Of a stretch of DNA of 64,000 nucleotides, positions 48,970 to 57,688 are shown one piece after another. Source of the stretch: Lysobacter capsici (GTDB lineage Bacteria > Pseudomonadota > Gammaproteobacteria > Xanthomonadales > Xanthomonadaceae). Numbering within the stretch: position 1 is the first letter of the stretch; every line of letters starts with the position of its first letter. The notes beneath the pieces are model-generated. The model searched no databases. It saw only the letters and a program-made list of their open reading frames with translations, and was not told the DNA's origin. Made by a program: the position numbers and the translations under genes. The stretch is taken from positions 558,001-622,000 of the forward strand of contig NZ_CP094357.1 in assembly GCF_014779555.2 (NCBI RefSeq), in the 5' to 3' direction.

Positions 48970-49428
48970 ATGGAGATTGGGTCGTCTTGGGCGTGGTTGC
49001 TGGCGGCGGTCGCCGCCATCGCCGTGTTGCTGCGCGTCGCTGTGCTCGGTGAAAAGCGCCTGGCCCGGCATTGGCCGGATTTCCACGCGCGCTGGAGCGA
49101 GCGCTGGTACGTCCAGCACACGCTCGCCGCGTCGATGGCCGCGGTCGGCCTGGGCTGCGCGGGTTACGCGCACGGGCTGCCCGACGGCTTCGGCTCGTTC
49201 GCGATCTACCTCGCCTGGGCGGCGTCGGCCGCGGCGCTGGCGTATCTGGCGCGGTGGATCCTGATCGCGGCCGTGGTCTGTCTGTGTCCGCTGCTGCTGC
49301 CGGAGGTGATCGGCGGACTGCTGCATGCATGGAGGCATCGGCGCGATCGGGTGCCTTCGCCTTCGGACTGGTTGCCGCCCGGCGGCGCTAGACTCGGCGG
49401 TCCCGCTCCCTGCGACCGCGAATCATGA
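48970..49428 (+). CDS. Hypothetical membrane protein
   Basis: 152 aa with three or four hydrophobic segments (WAWLLAAVAAIAVLLRVAVLG, HTLAASMAAVGLGCAGYAHG, and a long one at about 78-118). The C-terminal tail is polar. No family is recognised. The start lies after a GGAGCGACGC-type ribosome site. It overlaps the cupin gene by ATGA, which supports a real gene and an operon with cupin and ADP-ribosylglycohydrolase. Confidence 0.6.
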   Translation: MEIGSSWAWLLAAVAAIAVLLRVAVLGEKRLARHWPDFHARWSERWYVQHTLAASMAAVGLGCAGYAHGLPDGFGSFAIYLAWAASAAALAYLARWILIAAVVCLCPLLLPEVIGGLLHAWRHRRDRVPSPSDWLPPGGARLGGPAPCDRES

Positions 49429-49805
49429 CCGAGCCGCGCCTGGTCCGCCGCGATGAACCCCGCGAGTTCTACATCGGCGAACGCTGCCACGTCCTTGAAC
49501 ACTGGAACTCGCCGGACGATGCGCAAGCGTCCATCGCCCGCATCCGTGTCGCGCCGGGCATCACCACCTGCCTGCATCGCCTGCGCGGCACCGCCGAGCG
49601 TTACCTGATCCAAAGCGGCCGCGGCCGCATCGAAGTCGCCGGTCTGGCCGCCAGCGAAGTCGGCCCGGGCGATACCGTGTTCATTCCGGCGGATGCCGCT
49701 CAACGCATCGCCAACCTCGGCGACGAGGATCTGGTCTTCTTCGCGATCTGCACCCCGCGCTTCGTGCCCGAGTGCTACGAAGACCTCGAAACGGAGCTGG
49801 CATGA
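49425..49805 (+). CDS. Cupin-domain protein
   Basis: 126 aa forming one cupin barrel. Motif 1 is partly degenerate (GITTCLHRLRGTAERYLIQSGRGRIEV) with His51 and Glu58 as possible metal ligands. Motif 2 is VGPGDTVFIPADAAQRIANLGDEDLVFFAICTP. It may bind a metal or sugar; activity is unknown. It overlaps the genes on both sides (ATGA each), placing it in an operon with the ADP-ribosylglycohydrolase. Confidence 0.85.
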   Translation: MTEPRLVRRDEPREFYIGERCHVLEHWNSPDDAQASIARIRVAPGITTCLHRLRGTAERYLIQSGRGRIEVAGLAASEVGPGDTVFIPADAAQRIANLGDEDLVFFAICTPRFVPECYEDLETELA

Positions 49806-50731
49806 GCGCCGTGCCCGGTCTGCGCGAGCGCTATCTGGGCTGCCTGCTCGGCCTGGCCTGCGGCGATGCGGTCGGCACCACGGTCGAGTTCCGCTCGCGC
49901 GGCAGTTTCGCGCCGCTGACCGACATGACCGGCGGCGGGCCGTTCGCGCTGCGCGCGGGCGAATGGACCGACGACACGTCGATGGCCCTGTGCCTGGCGG
50001 CCAGCCTGATCCATCGCCGCGGCTTCGATGCGCGCGATCAGATGAATCGCTACTGCAACTGGCGCTCGCACGGCTACATGAGCAGCAACGGCGAGTGCTT
50101 CGACATCGGCATGACGGTGAGCGCGGCGCTGGACCGCTATCGCAAGAACGACGATCCGTATGCCGGCGATCCCGGCCCGCGCGCGGCCGGCAACGGCGCG
50201 CTGATGCGCCTGGCGCCGGTGCCGATGCTGTGGCGCCTGGATGCGCGGCGCACCGGCGAATGCGCGGTCGAATCGACCCGCACCACCCATGGCGCGGCCG
50301 AAGCGCTGGATTGCTCGCGCTTGTTCGCCGCGCAATTGCGCGCGGCGCTGATGGGCGCCGGCAAGGAGGCGGTGCTGGCGCCGTCGATCCCCTTGCTCGG
50401 CAGCGAAAAAGTCGCGGCGATCCATGCCCGCGCCTACGCCGGCAAGCGCGAGGCCGAGATCGTCGGCTCGGGCTACAGCGTCGAATCGCTGGAAGCGGCG
50501 TTGTGGTGTTTCCTGCACACCGACAGCTTCGACGCGGCGGTGCTGCGCGCGGCCAACCTCGGCGACGACGCCGACACCACCGCGGCGATCTGCGGGCAGA
50601 TCGCCGGCGCTTACTACGGTGTCGATGCGATTCCCGGCGCGTGGCTGGACAAGCTGGTCATGCGCGAGGAGATCGGCGGCATGGCCGAGAGCTTGCTGCA
50701 GTTGTCCGAGGACCCGGCCGCATTGGCCTGA
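49802..50731 (+). CDS. ADP-ribosylglycohydrolase family protein (DraG-like)
   Basis: 309 aa. The metal-binding signatures are complete: GDAVGTTVEF at 21, GEWTDDTSMAL at 53-63 (Asp57, Asp58) and LGDDADTTAAICGQIAGAYYG at 253-273 (Asp256, Asp258). DraG-type enzymes remove ADP-ribose from proteins or small molecules using two Mg or Mn ions. The substrate could be a modified protein or nucleic acid. It is the last gene of a three-gene overlapping operon. Confidence 0.92.
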   Translation: MSAVPGLRERYLGCLLGLACGDAVGTTVEFRSRGSFAPLTDMTGGGPFALRAGEWTDDTSMALCLAASLIHRRGFDARDQMNRYCNWRSHGYMSSNGECFDIGMTVSAALDRYRKNDDPYAGDPGPRAAGNGALMRLAPVPMLWRLDARRTGECAVESTRTTHGAAEALDCSRLFAAQLRAALMGAGKEAVLAPSIPLLGSEKVAAIHARAYAGKREAEIVGSGYSVESLEAALWCFLHTDSFDAAVLRAANLGDDADTTAAICGQIAGAYYGVDAIPGAWLDKLVMREEIGGMAESLLQLSEDPAALA

Positions 50732-50780
50732 GGCGTATCGCTCGGAGCCGGCCTGGCTTGAGTCGAATTAGTTAGAGCAG

Positions 50781-50810
50781 GGCTCAGGCCGGCGTCGCCG
50801 GTCCTGAGCC
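50781..50810. terminator. Bidirectional hairpin between convergent genes
   Basis: GGCTCAGG, then CCGGCGTCGCCGG, then CCTGAGCC form a near-continuous stem. It lies between the DraG-like gene and the convergent small gene. No T-run follows on either strand, so termination is uncertain. Confidence 0.6.
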
Positions 50811-50874
50811 GTCGCGGACCGCGGATCGTTCCACGGCCGGCGGTGCGAGCACGTCGCGGCTCAGCCAGCCGCGA

Positions 50875-51219
50875 TCAACCCGCGGTAACGTCGCGCAATT
50901 CCCAGCCGCTGCCGGCGAGCAGGCGCAGGCGGTGCTTGAGCACGGTGCCGGACAAGGTCGTGGTGACCACCAGATCCATGCGCAGATCGCGCTGTTCGCC
51001 GTGCACGACCGCGGCGGGGTCGGTGGCGCCGAGCATCGGGTCGACTTCGTCGGGATCGGGCTGCTTGGCGCGCCAGCGTTCGAACAGATCGTCGCCGCGC
51101 AACGCCGACTGCAGCTGCGCGGCGAAACCTTCCGAGCTGATCGCGGTGAACGACAGGTCGGTGTCGTTGCCGCGCGCGCGATCGGCGTCGGGAATGCTCA
51201 GGTAATAACGGGTGGCCAT
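50875..51219 (-). CDS. Hypothetical protein
   Basis: 114 aa, soluble, alpha/beta composition. It begins MATRYYLSIPDADRARGND and ends in a strand-rich part (DLVVTTTLSGTVLKHRLRLLAGSGWELRDV). No family is recognised. Its codon use matches the neighbourhood and it has no overlapping competitor. It converges on the DraG-like gene and stands alone. Confidence 0.65.
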   Translation of the reverse strand: MATRYYLSIPDADRARGNDTDLSFTAISSEGFAAQLQSALRGDDLFERWRAKQPDPDEVDPMLGATDPAAVVHGEQRDLRMDLVVTTTLSGTVLKHRLRLLAGSGWELRDVTAG

Positions 51220-51349
51220 GCGTTAGTCTCGATTGCAGGATCGATCAAGGGTAAACGCGGCGATATGCGCCACGCGTGAATATCGCGCGAGTGCGCTACG
51301 TGGGTCGCGTTTGTGGGGTGTGGGTGTTGTTAGCGATGCGTTATCGCGT

Positions 51350-51389
51350 GCAAAAGCAAATTCCCCAAGGTCTCCCTTTTGCAAAGGGA
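51350..51389. repeat. Dispersed repeat family 5, inverted
   Basis: GCAAAAGCAAATTCCCCAAG then TCCCTTTTGCAAAGGGA. It is the reverse orientation of the copies at 6728 and 16348. The rest of 51220-51500 shows no gene. Confidence 0.65.
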
Positions 51390-51500
51390 CGCGATGGGAC
51401 GCAGAAGCCAAGCCTCGGCAGGCGCACGGGCGCTACGAACCGGCGCTTGAACGCAAACCGGCCGTAGCGACCCGAGCGGGCGCGTTACCGCGCCACCCCA

Positions 51501-54500
51501 TCACTCCTCATCATGATCGTGCGCCTCATGCGGCCCATGCCCCTTCGGGCAATGGCATACCGAGGTCGGACCGAACTCGGTGCCGAAGGTGCGGCCGTCG
51601 CGATGGCGCTGCCAATAGAAATTCGGCGCCTTCTCGGCCTGGTTGCCCAGTTCGGCCATATCCGCGTCGACGTCGAACAAACGTCCGTCGACCATCACGT
51701 AACGCGTGTCGATGGTCGCGCGGATGTTCTCCAGCGGGTTGCTGTTAAGCACCACCAGATCGGCCTTCTTGCCGGTTTCCAGCGAACCCAGCTGTTTGGA
51801 CATGCCCAGGTAATCGGCGCCGTCGATGGTCGCCGCGCGCAGCGCTTCGAAATTGCTCATGCCGCCCTGGGTCAGCATCCAGATTTCCCAGTTCGCCGAC
51901 AGGCCCTGCAACTGGCCGTGGCCGCCGACCTGGATCTTGATGCCCGCATCGCGCAGCTTCTTGACCGACTTGGCGACCTGGATATGCCAGTAATCCCAGT
52001 CCGGCGCGGTCTCGCGGCGGATCGAGCGCGCGTCCAGGGTTTCGCGCGGGAAGAAGCGGTTGAGCTTCTTGTCTTCCCACACGTTGTCGCGCGCGTACCA
52101 CCAGTATTCGCCGGACAAACCGCCATAGCTGACCACCAGGGTCGGCGTATTGCGCACGTCGGTCTGCCGCCACAGTTCGACCACGTCCTTGTACAGCGGC
52201 GCGACCGGGATGTTGTGTTCGATGCCGGTGGCGCCGTCGAGGATCATCGGCAGGTTGTGGTTGAAGGTCGAACCGCCTTCCTCGACCACCAGCATGTTCA
52301 ACTCGCGCGCGGCCTGGTTGATCTGCTGGTGCTGCTCGCGCCGCGGCTGGTTGTAGCTCTTGACCGAGAACGCGCCGTTGGCCTTCATCCGCCGCAGGTG
52401 ACTGCGCGCGTCGTCGATCGAGTTGATCACCGCCTTGAAGTCGCCGTCGGCGCCGTACAGGATCGTGCCGGTCGAGAACACGCGCGGGCCGACCATCTTG
52501 CCGGCCTTGAGCAATTCGGCTTCGGAGAACACGAACTCGGTGGTCGCCGAGGGGTCGTGCATGGTGGTGATGCCGAAGGCGAGGTTGGTGTAGTAGGCCC
52601 AGTTCTGTTGCGGCACCACGCCCTGGCCGAAATGCGCCGCGTGCGCATGCACGTCGATATAGCCCGGCAGGATGGTCTTGCCGCTGGCGTCGATGCTGCG
52701 CGCGCCGGCCGGCACGCTGACCGACGCGCTCGGGCCGACCGCGACGATCTGGTCGCCGCGGACCACCACGGTGCCGTCCTCGATCACTTCCTGATTCTTC
52801 TGCGCATCGCGCATGGTCACTACCCGCGCATGGGTGAAAGCGACCGTGTCGCTCGGCGCGTACACCGGCACGTCCAGGCCGATCGGGATGCCGCGCTCGT
52901 CGGCCGAAGGTTTCGCCGGCGTCGCCGGCGCGCCCGGCAAGAATGCGAACGCCTGATTGAGCGGGCGCGAGTAGTACTGATTGCCGACCATCCAGTGCAG
53001 CGACTTGGAATCGGCCGACCAGTGCAGATAGCTGCCGACATCGGCGCTGACCGGCGCGACCGGCAGGGCCTTGCTGTCCTTGCTCAATTCCACCGACGTG
53101 CCGGCGGTCATCAGCGGCGCTACATAGGCGTTGAACAGTTCGGTGAACGCCACCCACTTGCCGTCGGGGCTGATGCTGACCGAGTCGACGTACTTGAGGT
53201 TGAAGACTTCGCGTTCGTCCTCGCCGTTGAGGCCGACCGACATCAGTTTCTTCTTCAGCCCACTGCCGGTGAGGTAATACACGCGGCTGCCATCGGCGCT
53301 GAACTGCGGCGACTCGCCGCTGTTGGCCACGCGCACGGGGCGGCTGCCGTCGGCGTTCATTACGTAGATGCCGCGATCGACCGACCACAGGCTGCCGGTG
53401 AGTCCGCCGCCGCCGGTCTTGGCGTAGACGATGCGGCGCGCGTCGGGCGAGAAGCGCGGGCCGTAATAGAAGCCCTTTTCCTGAGTCAGGCGCTTGCTGC
53501 CGCCGCCGCCCGCGCCGGTCACGTAGATCGCGCTGAGCGCTTCGTCCGACCAGGTGGTGTACAGCAGCTTGCCGCCGTCGGCGCTGAAGCTGGGCTGGTA
53601 TTCGTAGAGGTTGTCGTTGCCGGTCAGGCGCTCGGGCTTGCCGTCGGGCAGGCGCTTGCGCCACAGCTGGCCGACCGCGTGGAAGATCAGGGTCTTGCCG
53701 TCGGCGCTGGTGGCGACGTCGCGGATCATCTTCGGCGCGAAGCGGCCTTCTTCGAGCTTGTGTTCGAAGCGCAGCGGCTCGGCGACGGTCTGTTCGACCT
53801 TGGCCGCGAACGGAATCTGTTCGTGCTTGCCGTCGGCGATCGACACCCGCCACAGCTTGCCCTGCGCCCAGATCACCACCGATTTCGAATCGGGGGTCCA
53901 GTTGAAATTCGCGTACGGGCCGAAGATCGCCCACGCCTCCTGCATGTCGTGCGACAGCCCGTCCCACACCGGCCGCGCTTCGCCGCTGGCCAGGTCGAGG
54001 ACGTGCAGCACCGACTTTTCGCGGATGCGTTTGACGAACGCCAGCGACTTGCCGTCGGGCGAGGGCTGCGGCCGAACCGCGCCGCCGCCGGTGTCGATCA
54101 CCGTCGCGCTCTTGCCGCTCTGGCGGTCCAGACGCTTGATCGCGTAGATCGTGCCGTGCGGGTCCTTGTTGTACTGGAAGGTCGGGCCGCCGCTGACGTC
54201 TTCGGAGTAATAGACGTAGCGTCCGTCCGGCGACACCGCCGGTTCGCCGAGGTCCTGCTGGTCGTTCTTCTGCTTGGTCAGCTGCAGCCCGCCGCCACCG
54301 CCGGCGGCGTGGTAGATCCACAGCTCGCCGGCGCCGAGCGAGCGTTCGCCGGTGAAATGCTTGCGGCCGATCAGGAACTGGCCGTCGGGCGTCCACGCCG
54401 GATTATTGAGCAGGCGGAAGTCTTCCTTGGTGACGGCGGTGGCGTTGCTGCCGTCGGCCTTCATCCGCCACAGGTTGTTGCCGCCGCCGCGGTCGGAGGT

Positions 54501-55010
54501 GAAGGCGATCTCGCGGCCGTCGGGCGAGAAGCGCGGTTGCACGTCCCAGGCCGGGCCGCTGGTGATGCGACGCGCCTGACCGCCGCCGATCGGCAACAGA
54601 TAGATGTCGCCGAGCAGGGTGAAGGCGATCTGGCGGCCGTCGGGCGAGACGTCCAGATCCATCCAGGTGCCTTCGTCGGTGTCGAAGGCGATCGACTTGG
54701 TCGGGCCGTGGGCGGCGTTGACGTCCCACTTCTTCTCGTCCTTGTCCTCGCCCTTGCCCACGCCCTTGGCGGTCCGCGCCGAGGCGCGCGCCGGGTCGGC
54801 GCCGGCGGGCTTGAGCGCGTCCTGCTCGAGCTGCGCGGCCGGCTTGTCGCCGTTTTTCTTGTCGCCCGCCTGGTTGTCGTCGCCTTGTTTGGCGTCGCCC
54901 GATTTGTCCTGGGGCGCGGGCTGCGGCGGAGTCTGTGCGTGCGCCGCGGTGGCGGACACGGCGGCGAGCGCGCTGGCGAGCGCGAGAACGAGCAGGCGGT
55001 GAGTGGGCAT
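51501..55010 (-). CDS. Secreted amidohydrolase with N-terminal TolB-like propeller
   Basis: 1169 aa from ATG 55010 with a signal peptide (LLVLALASALAAVSATAAHAQ, shortened here to its core LASALAAVSATAAHA). A Lys/Asp-rich linker runs to about 85. Two sets of PD40/WD40-like repeats follow (SPDGRQIAFTLLGDIYLL, FSPDGREIAFTSDRGG), building a TolB-like propeller to about 690. An amidohydrolase barrel comes next, with DVHAHAAHFG near 787 (HxH metal site). The C-terminal HCPKGHGPHEAHDHDEE-type tail is His-rich and could bind metal. Such fusions are predicted exported metal hydrolases, perhaps peptidases. Substrate unknown. Confidence 0.9.
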   Translation of the reverse strand: MPTHRLLVLALASALAAVSATAAHAQTPPQPAPQDKSGDAKQGDDNQAGDKKNGDKPAAQLEQDALKPAGADPARASARTAKGVGKGEDKDEKKWDVNAAHGPTKSIAFDTDEGTWMDLDVSPDGRQIAFTLLGDIYLLPIGGGQARRITSGPAWDVQPRFSPDGREIAFTSDRGGGNNLWRMKADGSNATAVTKEDFRLLNNPAWTPDGQFLIGRKHFTGERSLGAGELWIYHAAGGGGGLQLTKQKNDQQDLGEPAVSPDGRYVYYSEDVSGGPTFQYNKDPHGTIYAIKRLDRQSGKSATVIDTGGGAVRPQPSPDGKSLAFVKRIREKSVLHVLDLASGEARPVWDGLSHDMQEAWAIFGPYANFNWTPDSKSVVIWAQGKLWRVSIADGKHEQIPFAAKVEQTVAEPLRFEHKLEEGRFAPKMIRDVATSADGKTLIFHAVGQLWRKRLPDGKPERLTGNDNLYEYQPSFSADGGKLLYTTWSDEALSAIYVTGAGGGGSKRLTQEKGFYYGPRFSPDARRIVYAKTGGGGLTGSLWSVDRGIYVMNADGSRPVRVANSGESPQFSADGSRVYYLTGSGLKKKLMSVGLNGEDEREVFNLKYVDSVSISPDGKWVAFTELFNAYVAPLMTAGTSVELSKDSKALPVAPVSADVGSYLHWSADSKSLHWMVGNQYYSRPLNQAFAFLPGAPATPAKPSADERGIPIGLDVPVYAPSDTVAFTHARVVTMRDAQKNQEVIEDGTVVVRGDQIVAVGPSASVSVPAGARSIDASGKTILPGYIDVHAHAAHFGQGVVPQQNWAYYTNLAFGITTMHDPSATTEFVFSEAELLKAGKMVGPRVFSTGTILYGADGDFKAVINSIDDARSHLRRMKANGAFSVKSYNQPRREQHQQINQAARELNMLVVEEGGSTFNHNLPMILDGATGIEHNIPVAPLYKDVVELWRQTDVRNTPTLVVSYGGLSGEYWWYARDNVWEDKKLNRFFPRETLDARSIRRETAPDWDYWHIQVAKSVKKLRDAGIKIQVGGHGQLQGLSANWEIWMLTQGGMSNFEALRAATIDGADYLGMSKQLGSLETGKKADLVVLNSNPLENIRATIDTRYVMVDGRLFDVDADMAELGNQAEKAPNFYWQRHRDGRTFGTEFGPTSVCHCPKGHGPHEAHDHDEE

Positions 55011-55112
55011 CGAGCGGCTACCTGGGGCTGACAAAGTCCGAGGCTAACCTGCGCGCGCGGGCGGGGCGTGGGCTGGAAGTCGTGGTTGGGGATGGATCGC
55101 GGTGGGGCTTGG

Positions 55113-55353
55113 CCTTCAGCGTCATCCTTCAAGAACGTCATTCCCGCGAAGGCGGGTTCCGCTTTACTTCGGCGTAGCCGAACATCCAGAGCCTTCAGCG
55201 CCATCTTTCAAGAGCGTCATTCCCGCGAAAGCGGGAATCCAGAGCCTTCAGCGCCATCTTTCAAGAACGTCATTCCCGCGAACGCGGGAATCCAGCGACT
55301 TCAAGCGTTCTCGCACGAAAGGCACTGGATTCCCGCGTTCGCGGGAATGACGG
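55113..55353. repeat. Cluster of family 2 repeats
   Basis: Three tandem units each start CCTTCAGCG, then CGTCATTCCCGCGAA and GCGGGAATCCAG: 55113-55191, 55192-55244 and 55245-55353. The first carries an extra GCTTTACTTCGGCGTAGCCG segment. The last has the TTCAAGCGTTCTCGCACGAA module and an inverted end. It occupies the promoter-side gap of the amidohydrolase gene. Confidence 0.85.
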
Positions 55354-55373
55354 TAGGTGAGTACGCTGCATCC

Positions 55374-55414
55374 GAATCACGAATCACGAATCACGAATCA
55401 CGAATCACGAATCC
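55374..55414. repeat. Heptanucleotide tandem repeat (GAATCAC)n
   Basis: Five exact copies of GAATCAC are followed by GAATCC, ending 13 bp from the 3' end of the DegV gene. A 7-bp unit can gain or lose copies by slippage, but no coding frame is affected. Confidence 0.9.
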
Positions 55415-55426
55415 AAAACCACCCAC

Positions 55427-56383
55427 TCACCCAGCAAAATCCGCCTTCTCCGCCGCAAACCCCACCACCAGCGCACCCTTGCCGACATTGACCATGCCGG
55501 TCAGGCTCATCACGCTTTCGAACAGTTCGACGTTGTTGTCGCGGCAAACCGTGCGTAGGCGCTCGTACCCGGGCACCGCGCGCAACTCGGCCAGTTCGCC
55601 GCCGTAGCTCAGGCATACGGTCGGAGTCAGCAGGCCATCGCCGCCGCTCGCGCCGGCCTTGCGCGCGGTGAATTCGAGCAGTTTCTGCGCGGCGTTTTCG
55701 TAGCCCTTGATCTTCGCCACCGGCCCGGTTTCGCCGCGGTTGCAGTGCAGCACCGGCTTGATGTCGAGCGCGGTGCCCAAGGTGGCGCTGAGAAAACTCA
55801 CGCTGCGATCGCCGCGCACGCGGGTGCGCGCGCGCAGGTAGTTGAGGTCGCGCGGAATCAGATAACCGTGGGTGTGCAGGGCCAGATGCTCCAGCCGCGC
55901 GCGGATCTTCGGCGCGCCCTCGCCGGCGTCGCGCAGGCGCACCGACTCGACCGCGGTGATGCCCTGGGCCGCGAACAGGTTGAGCGTGTCGATCACCCGC
56001 AACGCGAACGGCGTGTTGATCCCGGCCGCGCTGCGCACGGGACGGTAGTCGTTGAGGATCGCGAAGCTGGCCTGATTGGCGTTCTCGTAGACCGGGCTGC
56101 GGGTCTTGGTGATCGTCATGCAGAACACGTAGTCGTATTCGATCGCGAACTGGCTGACGAACAGGTCGCGGATCTGCTGCACCGAGAACGGGGTGGTCTC
56201 GGCTTCGAAACCGCGCTCGGCCAGATGCGTGTTCAGGAACTGCAGCGTGGCTTCTTCGTTGCGGTGGTCGGCCAGCACCGCCTGGCCGATGCGTACCGTG
56301 ATCGGTAGCAAATGGATGCGATTGCGTTGCAGATACTCCAACGGCAAATCGCAAGCCGAATCGACGACGAGTCCGATGCGCAT
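55427..56383 (-). CDS. DegV-family fatty-acid-binding protein
   Basis: 318 aa from ATG 56383 behind GGGGGGGACC. The DegV signature is seen: IGLVVDSACDLP, TTPFSVQQIRDLF and MTITKTRSPVYENANQA. Family members bind a fatty acid and, in Firmicutes, present it to fatty-acid kinase; the role in Gram-negatives is not established. It stands near, but not overlapping, the isomerase gene upstream on the same strand (100 bp). Confidence 0.88.
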   Translation of the reverse strand: MRIGLVVDSACDLPLEYLQRNRIHLLPITVRIGQAVLADHRNEEATLQFLNTHLAERGFEAETTPFSVQQIRDLFVSQFAIEYDYVFCMTITKTRSPVYENANQASFAILNDYRPVRSAAGINTPFALRVIDTLNLFAAQGITAVESVRLRDAGEGAPKIRARLEHLALHTHGYLIPRDLNYLRARTRVRGDRSVSFLSATLGTALDIKPVLHCNRGETGPVAKIKGYENAAQKLLEFTARKAGASGGDGLLTPTVCLSYGGELAELRAVPGYERLRTVCRDNNVELFESVMSLTGMVNVGKGALVVGFAAEKADFAG

Positions 56384-56483
56384 GGTCCCCCCCGGGTCGT
56401 GGCGCGTGGCGGTAAATGTGACCGCAGCATACCTTTTCGGGTCCGGTGTCACCGTCGGCGCGGTGCCTGATTTGCGGTCGGGT

Positions 56484-57125
56484 TCAGGCTCGGCGCTGAA
56501 TGCCGACAGGCAGCCGTTGCAGGCGTTGCATTTCCGGATCGTCAAACAGTTCAGGATGTTGCAGTGCGTCAAGGGCGAAATCGTGTGCGTCGTTGCCCCA
56601 GAACAACTGCTTATCAATACTCAACGTTGGCACGCCGAATACACCGGCCACCAGAGCCGATTCGGTGTTGTCGCGCAGGGCCGCCTTGGTCGCGTCGCTG
56701 CCAATCGCGGCGGCGTCCGCGCCGAGGGCCTGGATGACCGGGTTCAGCGCTTCGACGCTGTCGCCCGCCTGCCCTTGCCGCCAGATCCAGTCGAAGATCG
56801 CATCGACCGCCTCGGGCGTGCTGCCGGCGACGATGCACAGCCGCAGCGCGGTCAGCGGATTGAACGGATGCGCCGGCGGGAAGCGCAGCGGCACGCCCTC
56901 GCGCCGGGCCAGCCACAGCACGTGCTGGTAGGTGAATTCGCGTTTGCCGCGGATCTCGGCCGGGCCTTTCTGGCCGTGCGCGGCGAGCACCGCGCCGAAC
57001 GCGACCGGCACCAGCTCGATCGCGCGTTCGCGCGCGAGCGGGCGCAGCTTGTGCCAGTGCAGGTAGGCGAACGGCGAGATGAAATCGAAATACCAGCGCA
57101 GCGCGGGCGACTGAGATGCGCTCAT
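56484..57125 (-). CDS. 2-hydroxychromene-2-carboxylate isomerase family protein
   Basis: 213 aa of DsbA-like thioredoxin fold. The N-terminus WYFDFISPFAYLHWHKL has the Ser-Pro active site of HCCA isomerase/GST-kappa proteins (Ser17). The C-terminal VFGVPTLSIDKQLFWGND is also typical. HCCA isomerases need glutathione and act in naphthalene breakdown; no such pathway is here, so the substrate is unknown. It is 10 bp after the DUF1761 gene and probably co-transcribed. Confidence 0.9.
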   Translation of the reverse strand: MSASQSPALRWYFDFISPFAYLHWHKLRPLARERAIELVPVAFGAVLAAHGQKGPAEIRGKREFTYQHVLWLARREGVPLRFPPAHPFNPLTALRLCIVAGSTPEAVDAIFDWIWRQGQAGDSVEALNPVIQALGADAAAIGSDATKAALRDNTESALVAGVFGVPTLSIDKQLFWGNDAHDFALDALQHPELFDDPEMQRLQRLPVGIQRRA

Positions 57126-57135
57126 GGTCGAGTCC

Positions 57136-57540
57136 TTATTTCCAGGCGCCGAGGATCACGCCGTAGAGGATGAACTGGAGGATGTGGTAACCGCTGTCGA
57201 TCATCCACAGCTTGAGGCTGCGCTGGGCGAAGGCGTAGTTGATGCCGAAGCTCATCGACACGAAGAACACGCCGACGACGAAGCCGACCCCGAAGCCGTC
57301 GACCGCGTTGGCGCTGGGCGGCATCAGCATCGAGAAGATGGTCGCGGCCAGGAACGCGCAGACGATCGCGACGGCGAATACGCGGCCGGGGTGACCGGGC
57401 TTGGCATCGGGATCGACGCCGGCCTCGCGGCACCAGGCCTTCTTGAACAACGGGCCGTACCACAGGCCGCCGAGCAGGAAGGCCGACGCGGTGGCGGCGA
57501 TGATGGCGAGCCAATTAAGTTGCAGCAAAGACAAGCTCAT
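57136..57540 (-). CDS. DUF1761-family membrane protein
   Basis: 134 aa from ATG 57540 with GGAGG seven bases upstream. It has four membrane segments (NWLAIIAATASAFLLGGLWYG, VFAVAIVCAFLAATIFSML, GVGFVVGVFFVSMSFGINYAF, SGYHILQFILYGVILGAW) and the conserved GGLWYGPLFKKAW. Function is unknown. Its ribosome site and first nine codons are repeated twice more just upstream at a 62-bp period, creating two mini-frames. The second ends overlapping its start. The isomerase gene follows. Confidence 0.88.
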   Translation of the reverse strand: MSLSLLQLNWLAIIAATASAFLLGGLWYGPLFKKAWCREAGVDPDAKPGHPGRVFAVAIVCAFLAATIFSMLMPPSANAVDGFGVGFVVGVFFVSMSFGINYAFAQRSLKLWMIDSGYHILQFILYGVILGAWK

Positions 57541-57602
57541 AAGCATTCCTCCGAAGCGAAAACACCGGCAGCACAATCAACTCGCAGAAAAGGCAAGCGC
57601 AT
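57537..57602 (-). CDS. Possible 21-residue leader peptide
   Basis: The ATG at 57602 has the same GGAGGAATGCTT ribosome site as the DUF1761 gene. It encodes MRLPFLRVDC, then AAGVFASEECL, and stops in TGA that overlaps the DUF1761 ATG (TTATGA). Translation would couple it to the gene. It arose from the second copy of the tandem repeat. Confidence 0.5.
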   Translation of the reverse strand: MRLPFLRVDCAAGVFASEECL

Positions 57603-57634
57603 AAGCATTCCTCCGAAACCAAAGCACCAGCAGT

Positions 57635-57664
57635 TCACTTAAGCCGCAGCAGCGACAAGCTCAT
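57635..57664 (-). CDS. Possible 9-residue upstream mini-frame
   Basis: The third repeat copy reads MSLSLLRLK and stops 32 bp before the second copy's start. Its ribosome site is weakened, so translation is doubtful. It is a degenerate image of the DUF1761 N-terminus (MSLSLLQLN). Confidence 0.3.
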   Translation of the reverse strand: MSLSLLRLK

Positions 57665-57688
57665 GCGCGGCCGTCCGAAGCGAAACTC

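Larger units (their letters stand above)
57508..57688 (-). repeat. Threefold 62-bp tandem repeat of a translation start region
   Basis: Start codons at 57540, 57602 and 57664 are exactly 62 bp apart. Each is preceded by a TTCGGAGG- or TTCGGACGG-type sequence and followed by related codons (ATGAGCTTGTCTTTGCTGC, ATGCGCTTGCCTTTTCTGC, ATGAGCTTGTCGCTGCTGC). Only the innermost leads into a gene. The outermost copy has lost its good ribosome site (GGACGG). Confidence 0.88.

Noticed and set aside
51513-55031. Open plus-strand frame of 1172 codons
   Set aside because: It mirrors the propeller/amidohydrolase gene; the sense protein has a signal peptide and recognisable domains, the antisense one has none.
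55113-55414. Repeat cluster that could suggest a CRISPR array
   Set aside because: Units are of unequal length and belong to a dispersed hairpin family; there are no regular spacers and no cas genes.
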